NCBI GenBank assembly: GCA_013812505.1
Contig: JACCTH010000032.1
Coordinates: forward strand, 1-49,419
Origin: Acidimicrobiia bacterium
GTDB lineage: Bacteria; Actinomycetota; Acidimicrobiia; Spongiisociales; ZC4RG35
Direction of reading: 5' to 3'
Length of the DNA stretch: 49,419 nt
The translations under genes and the position numbers were made by a program. Below, piece by piece: positions 17,618 through 26,102 of the stretch (position 1 is the stretch's first letter; each line of letters starts with the position of its first letter). The notes beneath the pieces are model-generated. The model had not been told where the DNA came from and did not search any database. It saw nothing but the letters and a program-made list of their open reading frames with translations.

Positions 17618-17731
17618 AATTTGGCGCCACAGGAACGCAGTCCAGCTAATTCGGCGCCAGCGATGCGGTCCAGCGGGTTCCGGCGCGTTGGTGCCAAAGA
17701 ACGATTTAGGCGTTCCTCACCTGCCGAATTT
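17618..17731. repeat. AATTTGG palindromic element, copy 3
   Basis: It has the same left terminus as copy 1 (AATTTGGCGCCACAGGAACG) and the same right terminus (GGCGTTCCTCACCTGCCGAA). It lies in the same orientation 350 bases downstream. The centre is different and G/C richer. Confidence 0.75.
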
Positions 17732-17903
17732 GGGATGCGTGGTTCGTCGGGAGAGCCTTCTCTTCCATAGCTGTTTCGGTCGCAAGGAAGCGGTGAAAGG
17801 GGCTAGTCGGTTCGCGGATAAATGCTTTGCTCCTAGCCGACCAAGCGAGGGGTCATAAGCTTTGCTACTAGGAAGAGTTCGGGGCAAGGGCAGGGAGGAT
17901 TGG

Positions 17904-18116
17904 GTGACGCTGCTTTATTTGGCCGCGGTAACACTGGCTTCGTACAAGATCTGCAACCGTCTGAATGCGTTCACGGAGGAGTCGTCGAAACGAACCGACA
18001 TGATGGCATTCCTGATACTCGGGGTCATCGCCATCGGGTTGGCGATGCTGATACCTCAAACGGTTCCGAAGATCGAAATTGGTTGCGGTCTCGGCCCCTG
18101 CTGGTCGTTGGCCTAG
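17904..18116 (+). CDS. small two-helix membrane protein, unknown function
   Basis: This is a 70-residue product starting at GTG 17904, which has GGGAGG five bases upstream. It has two hydrophobic segments ([14 protein letters not shown], about 3-16, and [16 protein letters not shown], about 35-50) joined by a polar loop [12 protein letters not shown], and a cysteine pair near the end (IGCGLGPCW). I do not recognise a family. The convincing start signal and membrane pattern argue it is real; there is no homology support. It ends four bases inside ahcY on the other strand. Confidence 0.5.
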   Translation: MTLLYLAAVTLASYKICNRLNAFTEESSKRTDMMAFLILGVIAIGLAMLIPQTVPKIEIGCGLGPCWSLA

Positions 18117-19360
18117 GTTCCCTCCCGCCATCCCGCGAGATAGGACTTCTGTTCCTCGGTGAGCTCCTCGAGACCGGCTCCCATTGAATCGAGCTTGATC
18201 CGCGCTACCTCACGGTCGAGCTCAACGGGGAGGGTGTAGATCCCCGGCTCGAGCTGGCCAGCCCGTTGGGCGAGCCATTCCGCCGCCAGCGCCTGATTGG
18301 CAAACGACATGTCCATCACATCGGCCGGGTGCCCTTCGGCCGCACCCAGGTTGACCAATCGGCCCTCAGCCACGACCAGCACTCGGCGGCCGTCAGCCAG
18401 CTCATACTCCTCGAGGTTGTTTCGCACCGGACGCCGATCCCGCGCCATCTCGCCAAGCACCTCGAGGTCGATCTCGACATCAAAATGGCCCGCGTTGGCC
18501 AAGACGACTCCATCCTTCATCTGATCGAAGTGCTGGCGCCGAAGGACATGTTTGTTGCCGGTGACAGTGATAACGACATCCGCCACCCGGGCCGCGTCGT
18601 CGGCGGTTAGCACCCGGTGGCCATCCATCGCCGCCGCCAGAGCCCGAATCGGGTCGACTTCTACCACCACCACCTTTGCCCCCATTCCCTCGGCTCGCAT
18701 GGCGACCCCGCGCCCACAGTCGCCATAGCCGATCACGGCCACAGTGGCCCCGGCCATCAGCATGTTGGTGGCGCGAATGATCCCGTCCATCGCCGATTGG
18801 CCAGTGCCGTAGCGGTTGTCGAACAGATGCTTCGTGTCGGAGTCATTGACGGCCACGACCGGCAAACGCAGGGTGCCATCGGCCGCCATCGCCCGCAGCC
18901 GGATCACGCCGGTTGTGGTCTCCTCGGTGGAACCGATCGGATTCAAGTCGGTGCGCTGAGTATGAAGAAGGGTGGCAAGGTCGGCACCGTCATCCATGGT
19001 GATGTCAGGAGCCATGTCGAGCACCGCGTCGATGTGCCGGTAGTACGTGTCGTCGTCCTCACCGCGGATCGAAAAGGTTGGAATCCCATCGGCCACCAAG
19101 GCCGCCGCCACATCGTCTTGCGTCGAAAGCGGATTCGAGGCACAGAGAGCAACCTCGGCGCCCCCGGCGCGGAGGACCCTCATCAGGTTGGCGGTCTCGG
19201 CGGTGACGTGGAGACACGCCCCAACCGTGAGCCCGGCCAGCGGCTGTTCCTTCTCGAATCGCTCGCGGATTGATCTCAAAACCGGCATTCTCCGCTCCGC
19301 CCAATCGATCCGGCGGGCGCCAGTCGAGGCAAGGCTCAAGTCGGCAACGTCGTAGTTCAT
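18113..19360 (-). CDS. ahcY: adenosylhomocysteinase
   Basis: This NAD-dependent enzyme splits S-adenosylhomocysteine to adenosine and homocysteine, relieving product inhibition of methyltransferases. The 415-residue protein has [20 protein letters not shown], the substrate segment [29 protein letters not shown] and the Rossmann motif [12 protein letters not shown], and ends with a lysine/tyrosine tail ([12 protein letters not shown]). It is shorter than the mycobacterial form and lacks its insert. The ATG overlaps the isomerase stop (ATGA), so it is the last gene of the manB-Trm112-isomerase-ahcY chain. Confidence 0.97.
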   Translation of the reverse strand: MNYDVADLSLASTGARRIDWAERRMPVLRSIRERFEKEQPLAGLTVGACLHVTAETANLMRVLRAGGAEVALCASNPLSTQDDVAAALVADGIPTFSIRGEDDDTYYRHIDAVLDMAPDITMDDGADLATLLHTQRTDLNPIGSTEETTTGVIRLRAMAADGTLRLPVVAVNDSDTKHLFDNRYGTGQSAMDGIIRATNMLMAGATVAVIGYGDCGRGVAMRAEGMGAKVVVVEVDPIRALAAAMDGHRVLTADDAARVADVVITVTGNKHVLRRQHFDQMKDGVVLANAGHFDVEIDLEVLGEMARDRRPVRNNLEEYELADGRRVLVVAEGRLVNLGAAEGHPADVMDMSFANQALAAEWLAQRAGQLEPGIYTLPVELDREVARIKLDSMGAGLEELTEEQKSYLAGWREGT

Positions 19361-20349
19361 AGCGGCTCCTCGGCGAGTAGTTGTTTGAGTGTTTCGATCT
19401 CAGGCACCGCCATCGGGTCGATGCTTCCCGCCCGCGCCAGTTCCAGGGAGACCAGGTCCCCCATGGCACAGAGGCTCAAAATCCGTTCGAGCCGGCTCAC
19501 ACCCTGCGCCCAGACCTCTCCCACCCAAGCAACGTCGCTGCCAGTGAGGCGAGCAGTGAGGTTGTAACGCGCTTCGACCCGCGACGACTCGGAATCGTCG
19601 CGCAGGGCGATGATCCCTACGTGGCGACGGGTCAGGGTGGAGAGCGACGTCCATGAGACGATCTCGTTGTGATCGAGCTCGGGCATCGTGTTCCACCACG
19701 CGGGCCACTTCGCGTTCTCGTTGATTTGTGTCTTCCAGCGTTGGGCGACAGGCGAGGTGAGACCGTTGGTGCCGTAGATGACCGGGATCCGGTCGCGGAG
19801 GCCGGCGGCGAGATCAGCGGCAAGGTCGCGGCCGAGCCCTCCGGTCAGCTGATCGACGAGATCGGCTGCGGCTGAGAAATCGCCCGGCTTGAGATCGACC
19901 GAATCCTCGACCAGACGCAGCAGCGAACCCATCATGTATCCCAACGCGGCCCGCGGCTGCAGACCGCCCGGGACAATGATGTGCGGCCACCCATTACCGA
20001 CTGCGACCTCACCGAGCGCGCCGCCCGCGGTGACCACCCCCGGAGTTAGCCCCAGATCCCGCGCCTCTTCCACCGCGCTCAAGGTCTCCTCGGTGTTGCC
20101 GCTGTAGGAGAGGGCGATCATGGCCGGAGGACGGTTGCTCACCCAGGCCGGCAGCCCATACCCCTTGTGCACGGTCACCGGGACCGAGGCCAGGACCGAC
20201 ACCAGATCGCCGGAGATGCCCGAGCCCCCCATCCCGACGATGAGCAGACCTCCCGGCACCTCGATGGGGGCCGGCGCCTCCACGTCGGCGGCCCAGCGGA
20301 GTTGATCTCCGAGACCGAGCACAAGTTGCTCCATCTCCTCAACTGCCAT
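19357..20349 (-). CDS. bifunctional phosphoglucose/phosphomannose isomerase (SIS domain)
   Basis: This sugar-phosphate isomerase interconverts glucose 6-, fructose 6- and mannose 6-phosphate. It has two SIS half-domains: the first with [12 protein letters not shown] and [12 protein letters not shown], the second around 170-300 with [19 protein letters not shown] and the catalytic-type stretch [12 protein letters not shown]. The ATG at 20349 has AGGA six bases upstream and overlaps the end of the Trm112-like gene; a longer frame is a shadow. With manB next to it, it supplies mannose 1-phosphate for GDP-mannose and surface glycans. About 330 residues, complete. Confidence 0.9.
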   Translation of the reverse strand: MAVEEMEQLVLGLGDQLRWAADVEAPAPIEVPGGLLIVGMGGSGISGDLVSVLASVPVTVHKGYGLPAWVSNRPPAMIALSYSGNTEETLSAVEEARDLGLTPGVVTAGGALGEVAVGNGWPHIIVPGGLQPRAALGYMMGSLLRLVEDSVDLKPGDFSAAADLVDQLTGGLGRDLAADLAAGLRDRIPVIYGTNGLTSPVAQRWKTQINENAKWPAWWNTMPELDHNEIVSWTSLSTLTRRHVGIIALRDDSESSRVEARYNLTARLTGSDVAWVGEVWAQGVSRLERILSLCAMGDLVSLELARAGSIDPMAVPEIETLKQLLAEEPL

Positions 20350-20539
20350 TGGGGTCCTGTGGTGAATCGTCGGGGAGCTCGGCTTCGTCGATGAGCATGA
20401 TCGGAATGCCTTCGGTGACGGGATAGGCGCGCCGGCAGACAACACACACGAGCCGCGAGCGGGCTTCGTCTTCGGTCAGATCGCCTTTGTCGGCTGGGCA
20501 AACGAGGATCGAGGCCAGTAGCGGGTCAATGAGCGGCAT
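20339..20539 (-). CDS. Trm112/UPF0434-like zinc-binding protein
   Basis: This is a 66-residue protein with LLASILVCPADKGDL, then LVCVVCRRAYPV, EGIPIMLIDEA. It has cysteines in a C...C-x2-C arrangement, with a serine or aspartate replacing part of a fourth ligand, and the family's closing IPIML strand. Relatives are small partner proteins of methyltransferases, but bacterial members lack assigned function. It overlaps manB by 14 bases and the isomerase by 11 bases, so expression is tightly coupled to both. The same triple occurs in other actinobacteria as I recall. Confidence 0.85.
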   Translation of the reverse strand: MPLIDPLLASILVCPADKGDLTEDEARSRLVCVVCRRAYPVTEGIPIMLIDEAELPDDSPQDPNGS

Positions 20540-21872
20540 GTTCTCCGCCGATGACGGCTTGAACCTTGTCGCTCAGCTCCGCCACCGCCGCTTGATCCGG
20601 ACCTTCGATATTGAGACGCAGCAACGGTTCGGTGTTCGAGGCCCGGAGGTTGAACCAGCGATCGGGCCAGGAGATCGTCAGGCCGTCGAGCTCGTCGATC
20701 TCCGCCTCAGCGAAAGCCTCGGTGACTCGTCGCAGCGCCGCCTTCTGATCATCGACTCGAATGTTGATCTCGCCCGACGCGGCGTAGGGCTCCACCTCTG
20801 TTCGAATCTCCGAGAGCTTCTTGCCCGACTCGGAGAGCACCTGGAGGAGGACGAGCATCGCCAGCATCCCGGAGTCGGCCCGATAGTTGGCAGCGAAGTA
20901 GTAGTGGCCGGAATGCTCACCCCCGAAAACCGCGCCGGTGTCGGCCATCACCTGTTTGATGAACGAGTGCCCCACCCTCGTCCGCACCGGCTTGCCGCCC
21001 GACGCGGTCACGATCTCGGGCACCGCCCGTGAGGTGATGAGGTTGTGCACGATCGTGGCCCCAGGCTGACGGGCCAGGAACCAGCGGGCGATGAGAGCAG
21101 TGGTAGTGCTGCCGCTAAGCGGTTCGCCGAGGTCATCGATGAAGAAGGCGCGGTCGGCGTCGCCATCGAAGGCGACTCCGAGGTTGGCCTTCTCGGACTT
21201 CACGAGGGCGATCAGGTCGACGAGGTTCTCCGGCTGCAAAGGATCGGCGGGATGGTTAGGGAACGTTCCGTCGGGTTCGAGGTAAAGCCCGATGAGCGTT
21301 GGCGGGATGGCGTCGAAAACCTCCTCGATCACGGCGCCGGCCATACCGTTTCCACCATCGACCGCGACCCGCAAATCGTCCATCGCGCTTTCGTCGACGA
21401 TCCCCAGAAGGTGTTTGACATAGCCGTCGCTTGCATCCAAGGTTTCCACGGAGCCGCGCTCAGATGCCTTTCCGTTTTCGGGATTGGACACCATCTTCTC
21501 GATGTCGCTGAGACCAGTCTCCTCGCCGACGGGCGCGGCCCCGGCCCGGCAAAGCTTGATCCCGTTGTATTCCGCGGGGTTGTGAGAAGCGGTGATCATC
21601 ACCCCGGGTAGCGACCGGCTGCCGGAGATGTAGTAGACGACGTCGGTCGGGACCTCGCCCAGAGCGAGAACTGAAGCTCCCCGGCGCGTGATCCCATCGA
21701 TCATCGCGTCTGACATCTCCGGCGAGGAGGCTCGGCAATCCCATCCGACCGCGATCTGCCGAGCGTCGGTTAGCTCGACGAAAGCGGCGCCGACGGCACG
21801 GGCGAGTTCGGGGGTGAGCTCACCGTTGTCGGTCCGTCCCCGAATGTCGTACGCCTTGAAGACTCCGCTCAT
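20526..21872 (-). CDS. manB: phosphomannomutase/phosphoglucomutase
   Basis: This alpha-D-phosphohexomutase converts mannose 6-phosphate to mannose 1-phosphate (and the glucose pair). The phosphoserine is S96 in ITASHNPAEYNG, the metal loop is DGDADR (about 233-238), the sugar loop GEHSGHYYF and the phosphate-binding end RASNTEPLLRLNIEG. The 448-residue length from ATG 21872 is standard; a frame running on to 22310 is the shadow of the divergent glycosyltransferase. An AAGGGCGAG purine stretch precedes the ATG. It is first in the operon that also makes the isomerase and ahcY, corresponding to mycobacterial Rv3257c. Confidence 0.95.
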   Translation of the reverse strand: MSGVFKAYDIRGRTDNGELTPELARAVGAAFVELTDARQIAVGWDCRASSPEMSDAMIDGITRRGASVLALGEVPTDVVYYISGSRSLPGVMITASHNPAEYNGIKLCRAGAAPVGEETGLSDIEKMVSNPENGKASERGSVETLDASDGYVKHLLGIVDESAMDDLRVAVDGGNGMAGAVIEEVFDAIPPTLIGLYLEPDGTFPNHPADPLQPENLVDLIALVKSEKANLGVAFDGDADRAFFIDDLGEPLSGSTTTALIARWFLARQPGATIVHNLITSRAVPEIVTASGGKPVRTRVGHSFIKQVMADTGAVFGGEHSGHYYFAANYRADSGMLAMLVLLQVLSESGKKLSEIRTEVEPYAASGEINIRVDDQKAALRRVTEAFAEAEIDELDGLTISWPDRWFNLRASNTEPLLRLNIEGPDQAAVAELSDKVQAVIGGEHAAH

Positions 21873-21951
21873 CTCGCCCTTTCTTTGGCCGGCAGCTTCG
21901 TTGGTGCCGCCCAGGGATTGTATGGGTCCGGTCTTACACTCCACGCCGTCC

Positions 21952-22716
21952 ATGGTCCCTGCCCCCGCGCCCACCGTTTCCGTTGTGCTCCCCGCCTTGA
22001 ACCTGGGCAAAGTCATCGCCGAGAACATCAGCCGGGTGCGGCGCGTGCTCGGCGACGTCGAGATCGTGGTGGTCGATGACGGGAGCAGCGACAACACGCT
22101 GGCCGAATGCCAGCGAGCCGCGGCTTCCAACAGCGTGCGGGTGTTGCGCCACGAGGTCAACCGCGGAAAAGGTGAGGCCCTCTTCACCGGGGCGCGGGCC
22201 ACGGTCACCGAGATCGTGGTGTTTCTCGACGCCGACCTCGACCTCCCTCCCGAGCAAGTGCCGGGCCTGGTCGCAAACATGGGCGACGTCGACCTACTGG
22301 TCGGCGCCAAGCGGTCGGCGATGCGAGGCGGGCGTTATCCGTTGGTGCGCCGGCTCCTGAGCCGGCTGTTCGCGTTCCTCACAGTCGGGTTGTTTCGACT
22401 CCCGGTTCGGGAGACACAAACGGGGCTCAAGGTCTTGCGACGATCGATCATCGACCAAGTGCTCCCCGAGATGAGGATCCATGGCTATGCCTACGACCTA
22501 GAGATGTTGATTCGATCCCATCGAGCCGGATTCCTGATCAAAGAGGTGCCCGTCGAACTCGGTCCAACGGCCTCCGAGGCGCCCGTGCGCACAGCCATGA
22601 TGTGGCAGCTCGGACGTGACACCGTCCGGCTCTTGTCGTGGACGGTTACGGGGAAGATCCCCCGGCGGCGGGTGTCGCCGGCTGTCGCCGACGGGCTTCG
22701 GCTACCCCGCCCCTGA
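21952..22716 (+). CDS. family 2 glycosyltransferase (dolichyl-phosphate mannose synthase-like)
   Basis: This is a soluble GT-A glycosyltransferase of about 254 residues. It has SVVLPALN, EIVVVDDGSSDNT (nucleotide-sugar binding), FLDADLDLPPEQV (metal D-x-D), and an acceptor-side segment ETQTGLKVLRRSIIDQVLP with HGYAYDLEML. These are the hallmarks of enzymes that move a sugar to polyprenyl phosphate, so with manB divergent to it, polyprenyl-phosphate mannose is a reasonable product; the sugar is inferred. I start at ATG 21952; an earlier ATG at 21922 adds ten unconserved residues. Its end overlaps the convergent membrane gene by 71 bases. Confidence 0.88.
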   Translation: MVPAPAPTVSVVLPALNLGKVIAENISRVRRVLGDVEIVVVDDGSSDNTLAECQRAAASNSVRVLRHEVNRGKGEALFTGARATVTEIVVFLDADLDLPPEQVPGLVANMGDVDLLVGAKRSAMRGGRYPLVRRLLSRLFAFLTVGLFRLPVRETQTGLKVLRRSIIDQVLPEMRIHGYAYDLEMLIRSHRAGFLIKEVPVELGPTASEAPVRTAMMWQLGRDTVRLLSWTVTGKIPRRRVSPAVADGLRLPRP

Positions 22717-25015
22717 CCAACAGCCACGCGGCCGTCGCCATGCCGGCGATCGTCAGGATCCAGCCGACGTTCTCGACCCCCGTGTTGCCAAACGAAAGCG
22801 TCACATCGGAGTCGGTCGGAACCACGATCATGAACGACGGCCCGGCGTGATAGGGGCCGTCGGCTCCCGTCGCCTGCCAGTTGGGGAAGTAGGAAACCTT
22901 CACCAGATGAGGAACACCGATCGCGTCGGTTTGAAAAGAGATTCGATCGTCAGTCATCTCGACGTTGGTGATCTGAGCGTCGACGATCCGGAGCGCTTGG
23001 GCCGATCCCACCTCGTCGACTGAGCCCACCCGCGGCCAATCCGCGGGCCCTTCGGTCGCGATCCAATGATCAAGGAGGTCCATCCGCCCGTACCACTCGA
23101 GAGAGAACTCCTCGAAGGTTTGGCGATCGTCGGATGGTCCGATCCCAAAGACGCCGCCCAGGCGGGCGGGCAGGCTGTTGTGGGGGCCGTCGTAAACCGC
23201 GGGGACGAAGGTGGCAGCCTCGACCAGATCTGAGTCAGCCACCTCGTAGAAGGTGAAGGGGGGCGAGTCGGCAATCTCGGTCAGCTCCGGCCGAGCATCG
23301 GCGAGGGCGGTGGACTCGGGGGTGTAGCTCACGTAGTAGTCGATGCCGAAGAGCTGCATGTGGGGCACGCCTCGATCGAAATCGAAGCGGTGATATTCGA
23401 GCCCAGGAATGGGGCTCGAAGGGTCTTTGCTCATCTCGGCCTGGTTGAGGAAATGAAAGGGGGTTGAGAGCGAGGATTCAAAGAAGAGGCCCTCCATCGA
23501 ACCAAGCTTTTCCTGGGTCCAATAGGGAAAGAGCATCAACGCCATCGGCGAGCCGTAGTCGTTCATCGTCTTGTCGTATTCCCAATGGATCCGACCAGGC
23601 GCGAGGGTGTCGGCGGTCTGCATCAACGCTTGGTACTCGGGCCACTTGGCCTTGCCTTCGTATCCGGCGAAGTTCCACCGCGCCCATCCATTCATGATGG
23701 TGATCCCAGCAAGCGATCCGAACGCCAAGATGCCCGCAGCACTGAGCGCCATGAACGACCTCGTGTCGACGGGCCGGAGCCAGAGCATCGACAGCAGCAG
23801 CGCGCCGGCAACGATGATCCCAACCGCCCAGACCGCCGGGTCAGGGACGTTTTCCTCCCGACCGAGCAGGGCCACCGCCACCGTGCCCGCGGCGAGGAAA
23901 AGAATCCGGGGCAGGAGTCCTGACACCTTGTCGGGGAAACGCTTGGCCAGCCACATCCCAAAAGCGCCGATCCCGATGGCGGCAAAGAACGTGGCGCCGA
24001 AATACCAGAACGGCAAGAGGCGCCCGTTCCAAAGTTTCCAACGGGCATTGAAGATGCCCGGGAGCAACTCGGGAAGCGCGAAGGGCAACGGGTAGTAGAT
24101 CAACGGCAGCAGGGTCAGCGCCACCACCGGCGCGCTCCGGTTCGATCGGCGCATGGCCCAGATCCCGCCGCCAATCGCGGCTGGCAACAGCAGCCACATC
24201 TCGAGCGGGAACAGGTCTTCCCATGTGCGCAGAGGGGTCCAAGCCAGGTCTGAGCTAAACCCGAGCCGGGCGAACAACGGCACCATCCAAAACGCGGCAA
24301 TGCCAAACCCGATTGCCCACACCTTGAGCGCCTGCTTCCACCCTCCCTTCCAAAAGAGCACCGCCAGGCTCGCAACCATGAAGGCGATGATCGTGATGAT
24401 GTGACTGAGCACAGCCGCGGCGAGAAAGAGGCCGGCAATGGGAACGAAGCGACGGTCGTCGCGAATCGACCTGATCAAGAAGGCCAGGTAGAACAAGCTC
24501 AGGGCGAACGACCACGAGAACGAGAACTCGCCGGCCATGGTCGAGAGCAGGTTCGCCCCGTAAATGGTGAAGCTCTCCATGAACACAAACGCGGCGCCGC
24601 CTGCCGCCGCCACCGTGGAGACAGTCCGGCCAAATTTCAGGCTGCGGGCGAGGTAGTACGTGGCGGGCGGGGTGGCCAGGAGGCCGGCGATCGTCACGAG
24701 CTTGAAGGCGACGCCATAGGGGAGGACCAGGTCGAGCAACACCACGACCAGCGAGGGAAGCGGGAAGTAAAAGTAGAAGACAGGGAAACCGGCGAACCAG
24801 TCCTGGGACCAGCCGAGGATTCGACCCTGCGGCAGGAGTACGTCGCGGAGAAACGCCGGCACCGCCACATGGGCGGCCATGTCACCCCCGGTGGGAGTGG
24901 TGGCGGTCAAGAGCAGCCGGGGATTGACCACCGCGATGATCGCCAGTGCACAGCCCAACCCGACAATCAGGGGGATCAATCGGCGGGTGCCGGAGGGGGA
25001 GCCCGCTAGTTGCAT
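22646..25015 (-). CDS. large multi-spanning membrane protein, PTPS-related/GT-C glycosyltransferase-like
   Basis: The 789-residue protein has an amino-terminal helix (about 13-35), then a GT-C-like luminal loop with an acidic residue (GGDMAAHVAVPAFL) and FPVFYFYFPLPSL, followed by ten or more hydrophobic helices to about 440. An extracellular domain spans about 450-765 and a last helix sits near 750-775. It matches the pattern of actinobacterial proteins annotated as '6-pyruvoyl-tetrahydropterin synthase-related', which are thought to be GT-C enzymes using lipid-linked sugars. It has no pterin enzyme activity by sequence. It may use the polyprenyl sugar made by the convergent gene; that is inference. 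Confidence 0.75.
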   Translation of the reverse strand: MQLAGSPSGTRRLIPLIVGLGCALAIIAVVNPRLLLTATTPTGGDMAAHVAVPAFLRDVLLPQGRILGWSQDWFAGFPVFYFYFPLPSLVVVLLDLVLPYGVAFKLVTIAGLLATPPATYYLARSLKFGRTVSTVAAAGGAAFVFMESFTIYGANLLSTMAGEFSFSWSFALSLFYLAFLIRSIRDDRRFVPIAGLFLAAAVLSHIITIIAFMVASLAVLFWKGGWKQALKVWAIGFGIAAFWMVPLFARLGFSSDLAWTPLRTWEDLFPLEMWLLLPAAIGGGIWAMRRSNRSAPVVALTLLPLIYYPLPFALPELLPGIFNARWKLWNGRLLPFWYFGATFFAAIGIGAFGMWLAKRFPDKVSGLLPRILFLAAGTVAVALLGREENVPDPAVWAVGIIVAGALLLSMLWLRPVDTRSFMALSAAGILAFGSLAGITIMNGWARWNFAGYEGKAKWPEYQALMQTADTLAPGRIHWEYDKTMNDYGSPMALMLFPYWTQEKLGSMEGLFFESSLSTPFHFLNQAEMSKDPSSPIPGLEYHRFDFDRGVPHMQLFGIDYYVSYTPESTALADARPELTEIADSPPFTFYEVADSDLVEAATFVPAVYDGPHNSLPARLGGVFGIGPSDDRQTFEEFSLEWYGRMDLLDHWIATEGPADWPRVGSVDEVGSAQALRIVDAQITNVEMTDDRISFQTDAIGVPHLVKVSYFPNWQATGADGPYHAGPSFMIVVPTDSDVTLSFGNTGVENVGWILTIAGMATAAWLLVRGGVAEARRRQPATPAAGGSSP

Positions 25016-25025
25016 GGGCGGGTGG

Positions 25026-25202
25026 TTACGACCGCGCCTTGCGGACCAGCTCGAGAACTTGGATCAGGTTGAGTTGGTCGCCGGACCGGTCCCACCACTT
25101 CTCCTCGCACTTGTGGCAGGAGAAGAACTGGACCTCGGTGCCGTCGGGAAGTCGATGCTTGATCTCGATCACGTCGGCGACATGACATTGCGGGCAGTCC
25201 AT
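25026..25202 (-). CDS. small zinc-ribbon protein
   Basis: This is a 58-residue protein starting at ATG 25202 with MDCPQCHVADVIEI and later FFSCHKCEEKWWD: two C-x2-C knuckles (C3/C6 and C29/C32) with aromatic residues after the second, and a short helical end. Small ribbons of this type occur in actinobacteria but I cannot name a function. It lies ten bases upstream of the membrane glycosyltransferase gene on the same strand. A much longer frame (to 25589) runs through the palindromic repeat and is not coding. Confidence 0.7.
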   Translation of the reverse strand: MDCPQCHVADVIEIKHRLPDGTEVQFFSCHKCEEKWWDRSGDQLNLIQVLELVRKARS

Positions 25203-25282
25203 GAAGGCGGAGATTCTATCGGAAAGGGCACTTTCTACGGCCTTTCGATACCCATGCCGAGCCGGATTGCCCGTTTCTCCCC

Positions 25283-25457
25283 GTTTCTCCCCCCGGAGGG
25301 AGGAGAGCCGGCGAAGCCGGGAGGGGGGCGTTTTATTGACGCGCGTGAGGTGATTCCTTTTTCGAGTGGGCTGGAAAGAGACCACCTCCTCGCGCGTCAT
25401 TCGACCGCCCCCTCCCCCTTCGCTGCGCTCGGGTACTCCCCCTCCGGGGGGAGAAAC
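25283..25457. repeat. 175-bp C-rich/G-rich inverted repeat element
   Basis: The left arm (25283-25352) and right arm (25383-25457) are imperfect inverts of 70-75 bases about a 30-base centre. Both arms begin GTTTCTCCCCCCGGAGGG at the outside and end near GACGCGCG with GAGGTG inside. The outer motif is the same as the palindromes inside birA at 36.75 kb. It lies between the zinc-ribbon and DUF6788 genes, in a gap of 289 bases with no other content. Confidence 0.8.
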
Positions 25458-25460
25458 AGT

Positions 25461-25490
25461 CGGGCTCTCCTCCCTCCGGGGGAGAGCCCG
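25461..25490 (-). terminator. 10-bp hairpin next to the DUF6788 stop
   Basis: CGGGCTCTCC and GGAGAGCCCG are exact inverts with a ten-base loop, placed right after (minus strand) the DUF6788 stop codon. It belongs to the same C/G-rich style as the neighbouring inverted repeat and may double as a terminator. Confidence 0.4.
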
Positions 25491-25491
25491 G

Positions 25492-25761
25492 CTAGGCCTC
25501 GGTGAGGAGGCGACCGACGTAGCGAGTGCGGCGCAACCCGTCTTCCCACCAGACGGCATACCAATACGGTCCGTGTGGGCACGCCCCACAACTGGGCTTT
25601 CCGCACTTGACCATCTGGCTCCGCAACCTCACTTTGGGCCGCTTGGCCGAATTGAAAACGCCGTCGCTTTCGAGTTGGGCTTGGGTGAGGATCAGTAACC
25701 GGCGAAGGTCGTGGACGTCGAGCTCACGCACCGCTTCGAGCAAGTCGCGATCGAGCGCCAT
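25492..25761 (-). CDS. DUF6788-like small protein
   Basis: This is an 89-residue protein. It has an amino-terminal helical part (RDLLEAVRELDVHDLRRLLI) and a carboxyl part with KCGKPSCGACPHGPYWYAVW then RRTRYVGR. The CGKP-x-C and HGPYWY pattern is typical of small DUF6788-type proteins often found as lone genes or near mobile DNA; the family name is from memory. The cysteines and histidine could bind zinc. The function is unknown. It sits between DUF3499 and the palindromic element, on the same strand as the glycan genes. Confidence 0.65.
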   Translation of the reverse strand: MALDRDLLEAVRELDVHDLRRLLILTQAQLESDGVFNSAKRPKVRLRSQMVKCGKPSCGACPHGPYWYAVWWEDGLRRTRYVGRLLTEA

Positions 25762-25767
25762 CGCCTG

Positions 25768-25986
25768 CTATGCGACTTCGAGTGATCCGAAAAGCCGCGC
25801 CCCAGTCCGGCGGTCCGTCAAAGTCCACCCAAGGGGGGCGCTCAGCCGCGACGCATGATTGACGCAGAGGGCGTAAGACGGAAAGTCGGTCACCGCCAAA
25901 TCCTCGACCCACATGTGCCGGTCGGCGTACGCATACATCATCACTGCGGATGCCGGCGAGGGGCACCGAAGACAGCTAACAAACAT
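25768..25986 (-). CDS. DUF3499-like protein
   Basis: This is a 72-residue protein read from ATG 25986 (MFVSCLRCPSPAS). It has MMYAYADRHMWVEDL and SYALCVNHASRLSAPLGW. The C-x2-C start, YAYAD strand and LC-x2-H-A-x-R-L-x-x-P-x-G-W end are the DUF3499 pattern, a small probable zinc protein restricted to actinobacteria and found near manB and the DUF5719/glycosyltransferase pair. GTG 25995 is an alternative start. Function unknown. Confidence 0.75.
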   Translation of the reverse strand: MFVSCLRCPSPASAVMMYAYADRHMWVEDLAVTDFPSYALCVNHASRLSAPLGWTLTDRRTGARLFGSLEVA

Positions 25987-26102
25987 TCCAGCCACGGTAG
26001 GACGTTGACCTGGCTCCGCAAAGGACCCTCGCACTTGAAATGGTTATGGTTAACGCATCCACCTTTGGGAAACCCCAAAGCGTTATCGAAAAAGGAGCTG
26101 CG

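Larger units (their letters stand above)
17250..17903. other. 654-base non-coding region with a cluster of palindromic elements
   Basis: No convincing gene is found on either strand. It holds three AATTTGG-bounded elements (listed separately). After 17732 there is a small hairpin (GGCTAG/CTAGCC) and a direct repeat of GCTTTGCT followed by C/A-CTAG at about 17823 and 17859. A good ribosome-binding site for the next gene is at the end. Confidence 0.6.

Noticed and set aside
17868-18131. 87-residue minus-strand frame opposite the small membrane protein
   Set aside because: No membrane or domain pattern and no start signal; the plus-strand frame has a good ribosome-binding site.
21873-22310. Amino-terminal extension of manB
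   Set aside because: It overlaps the divergent glycosyltransferase gene and has no phosphohexomutase similarity.
25203-25606. Arginine/glycine/proline-rich open frames through the 25.3-kb repeat, including an extension of the zinc-ribbon gene
   Set aside because: They are produced by the palindromic repeat itself; the zinc-ribbon protein has a clear ATG at 25202.
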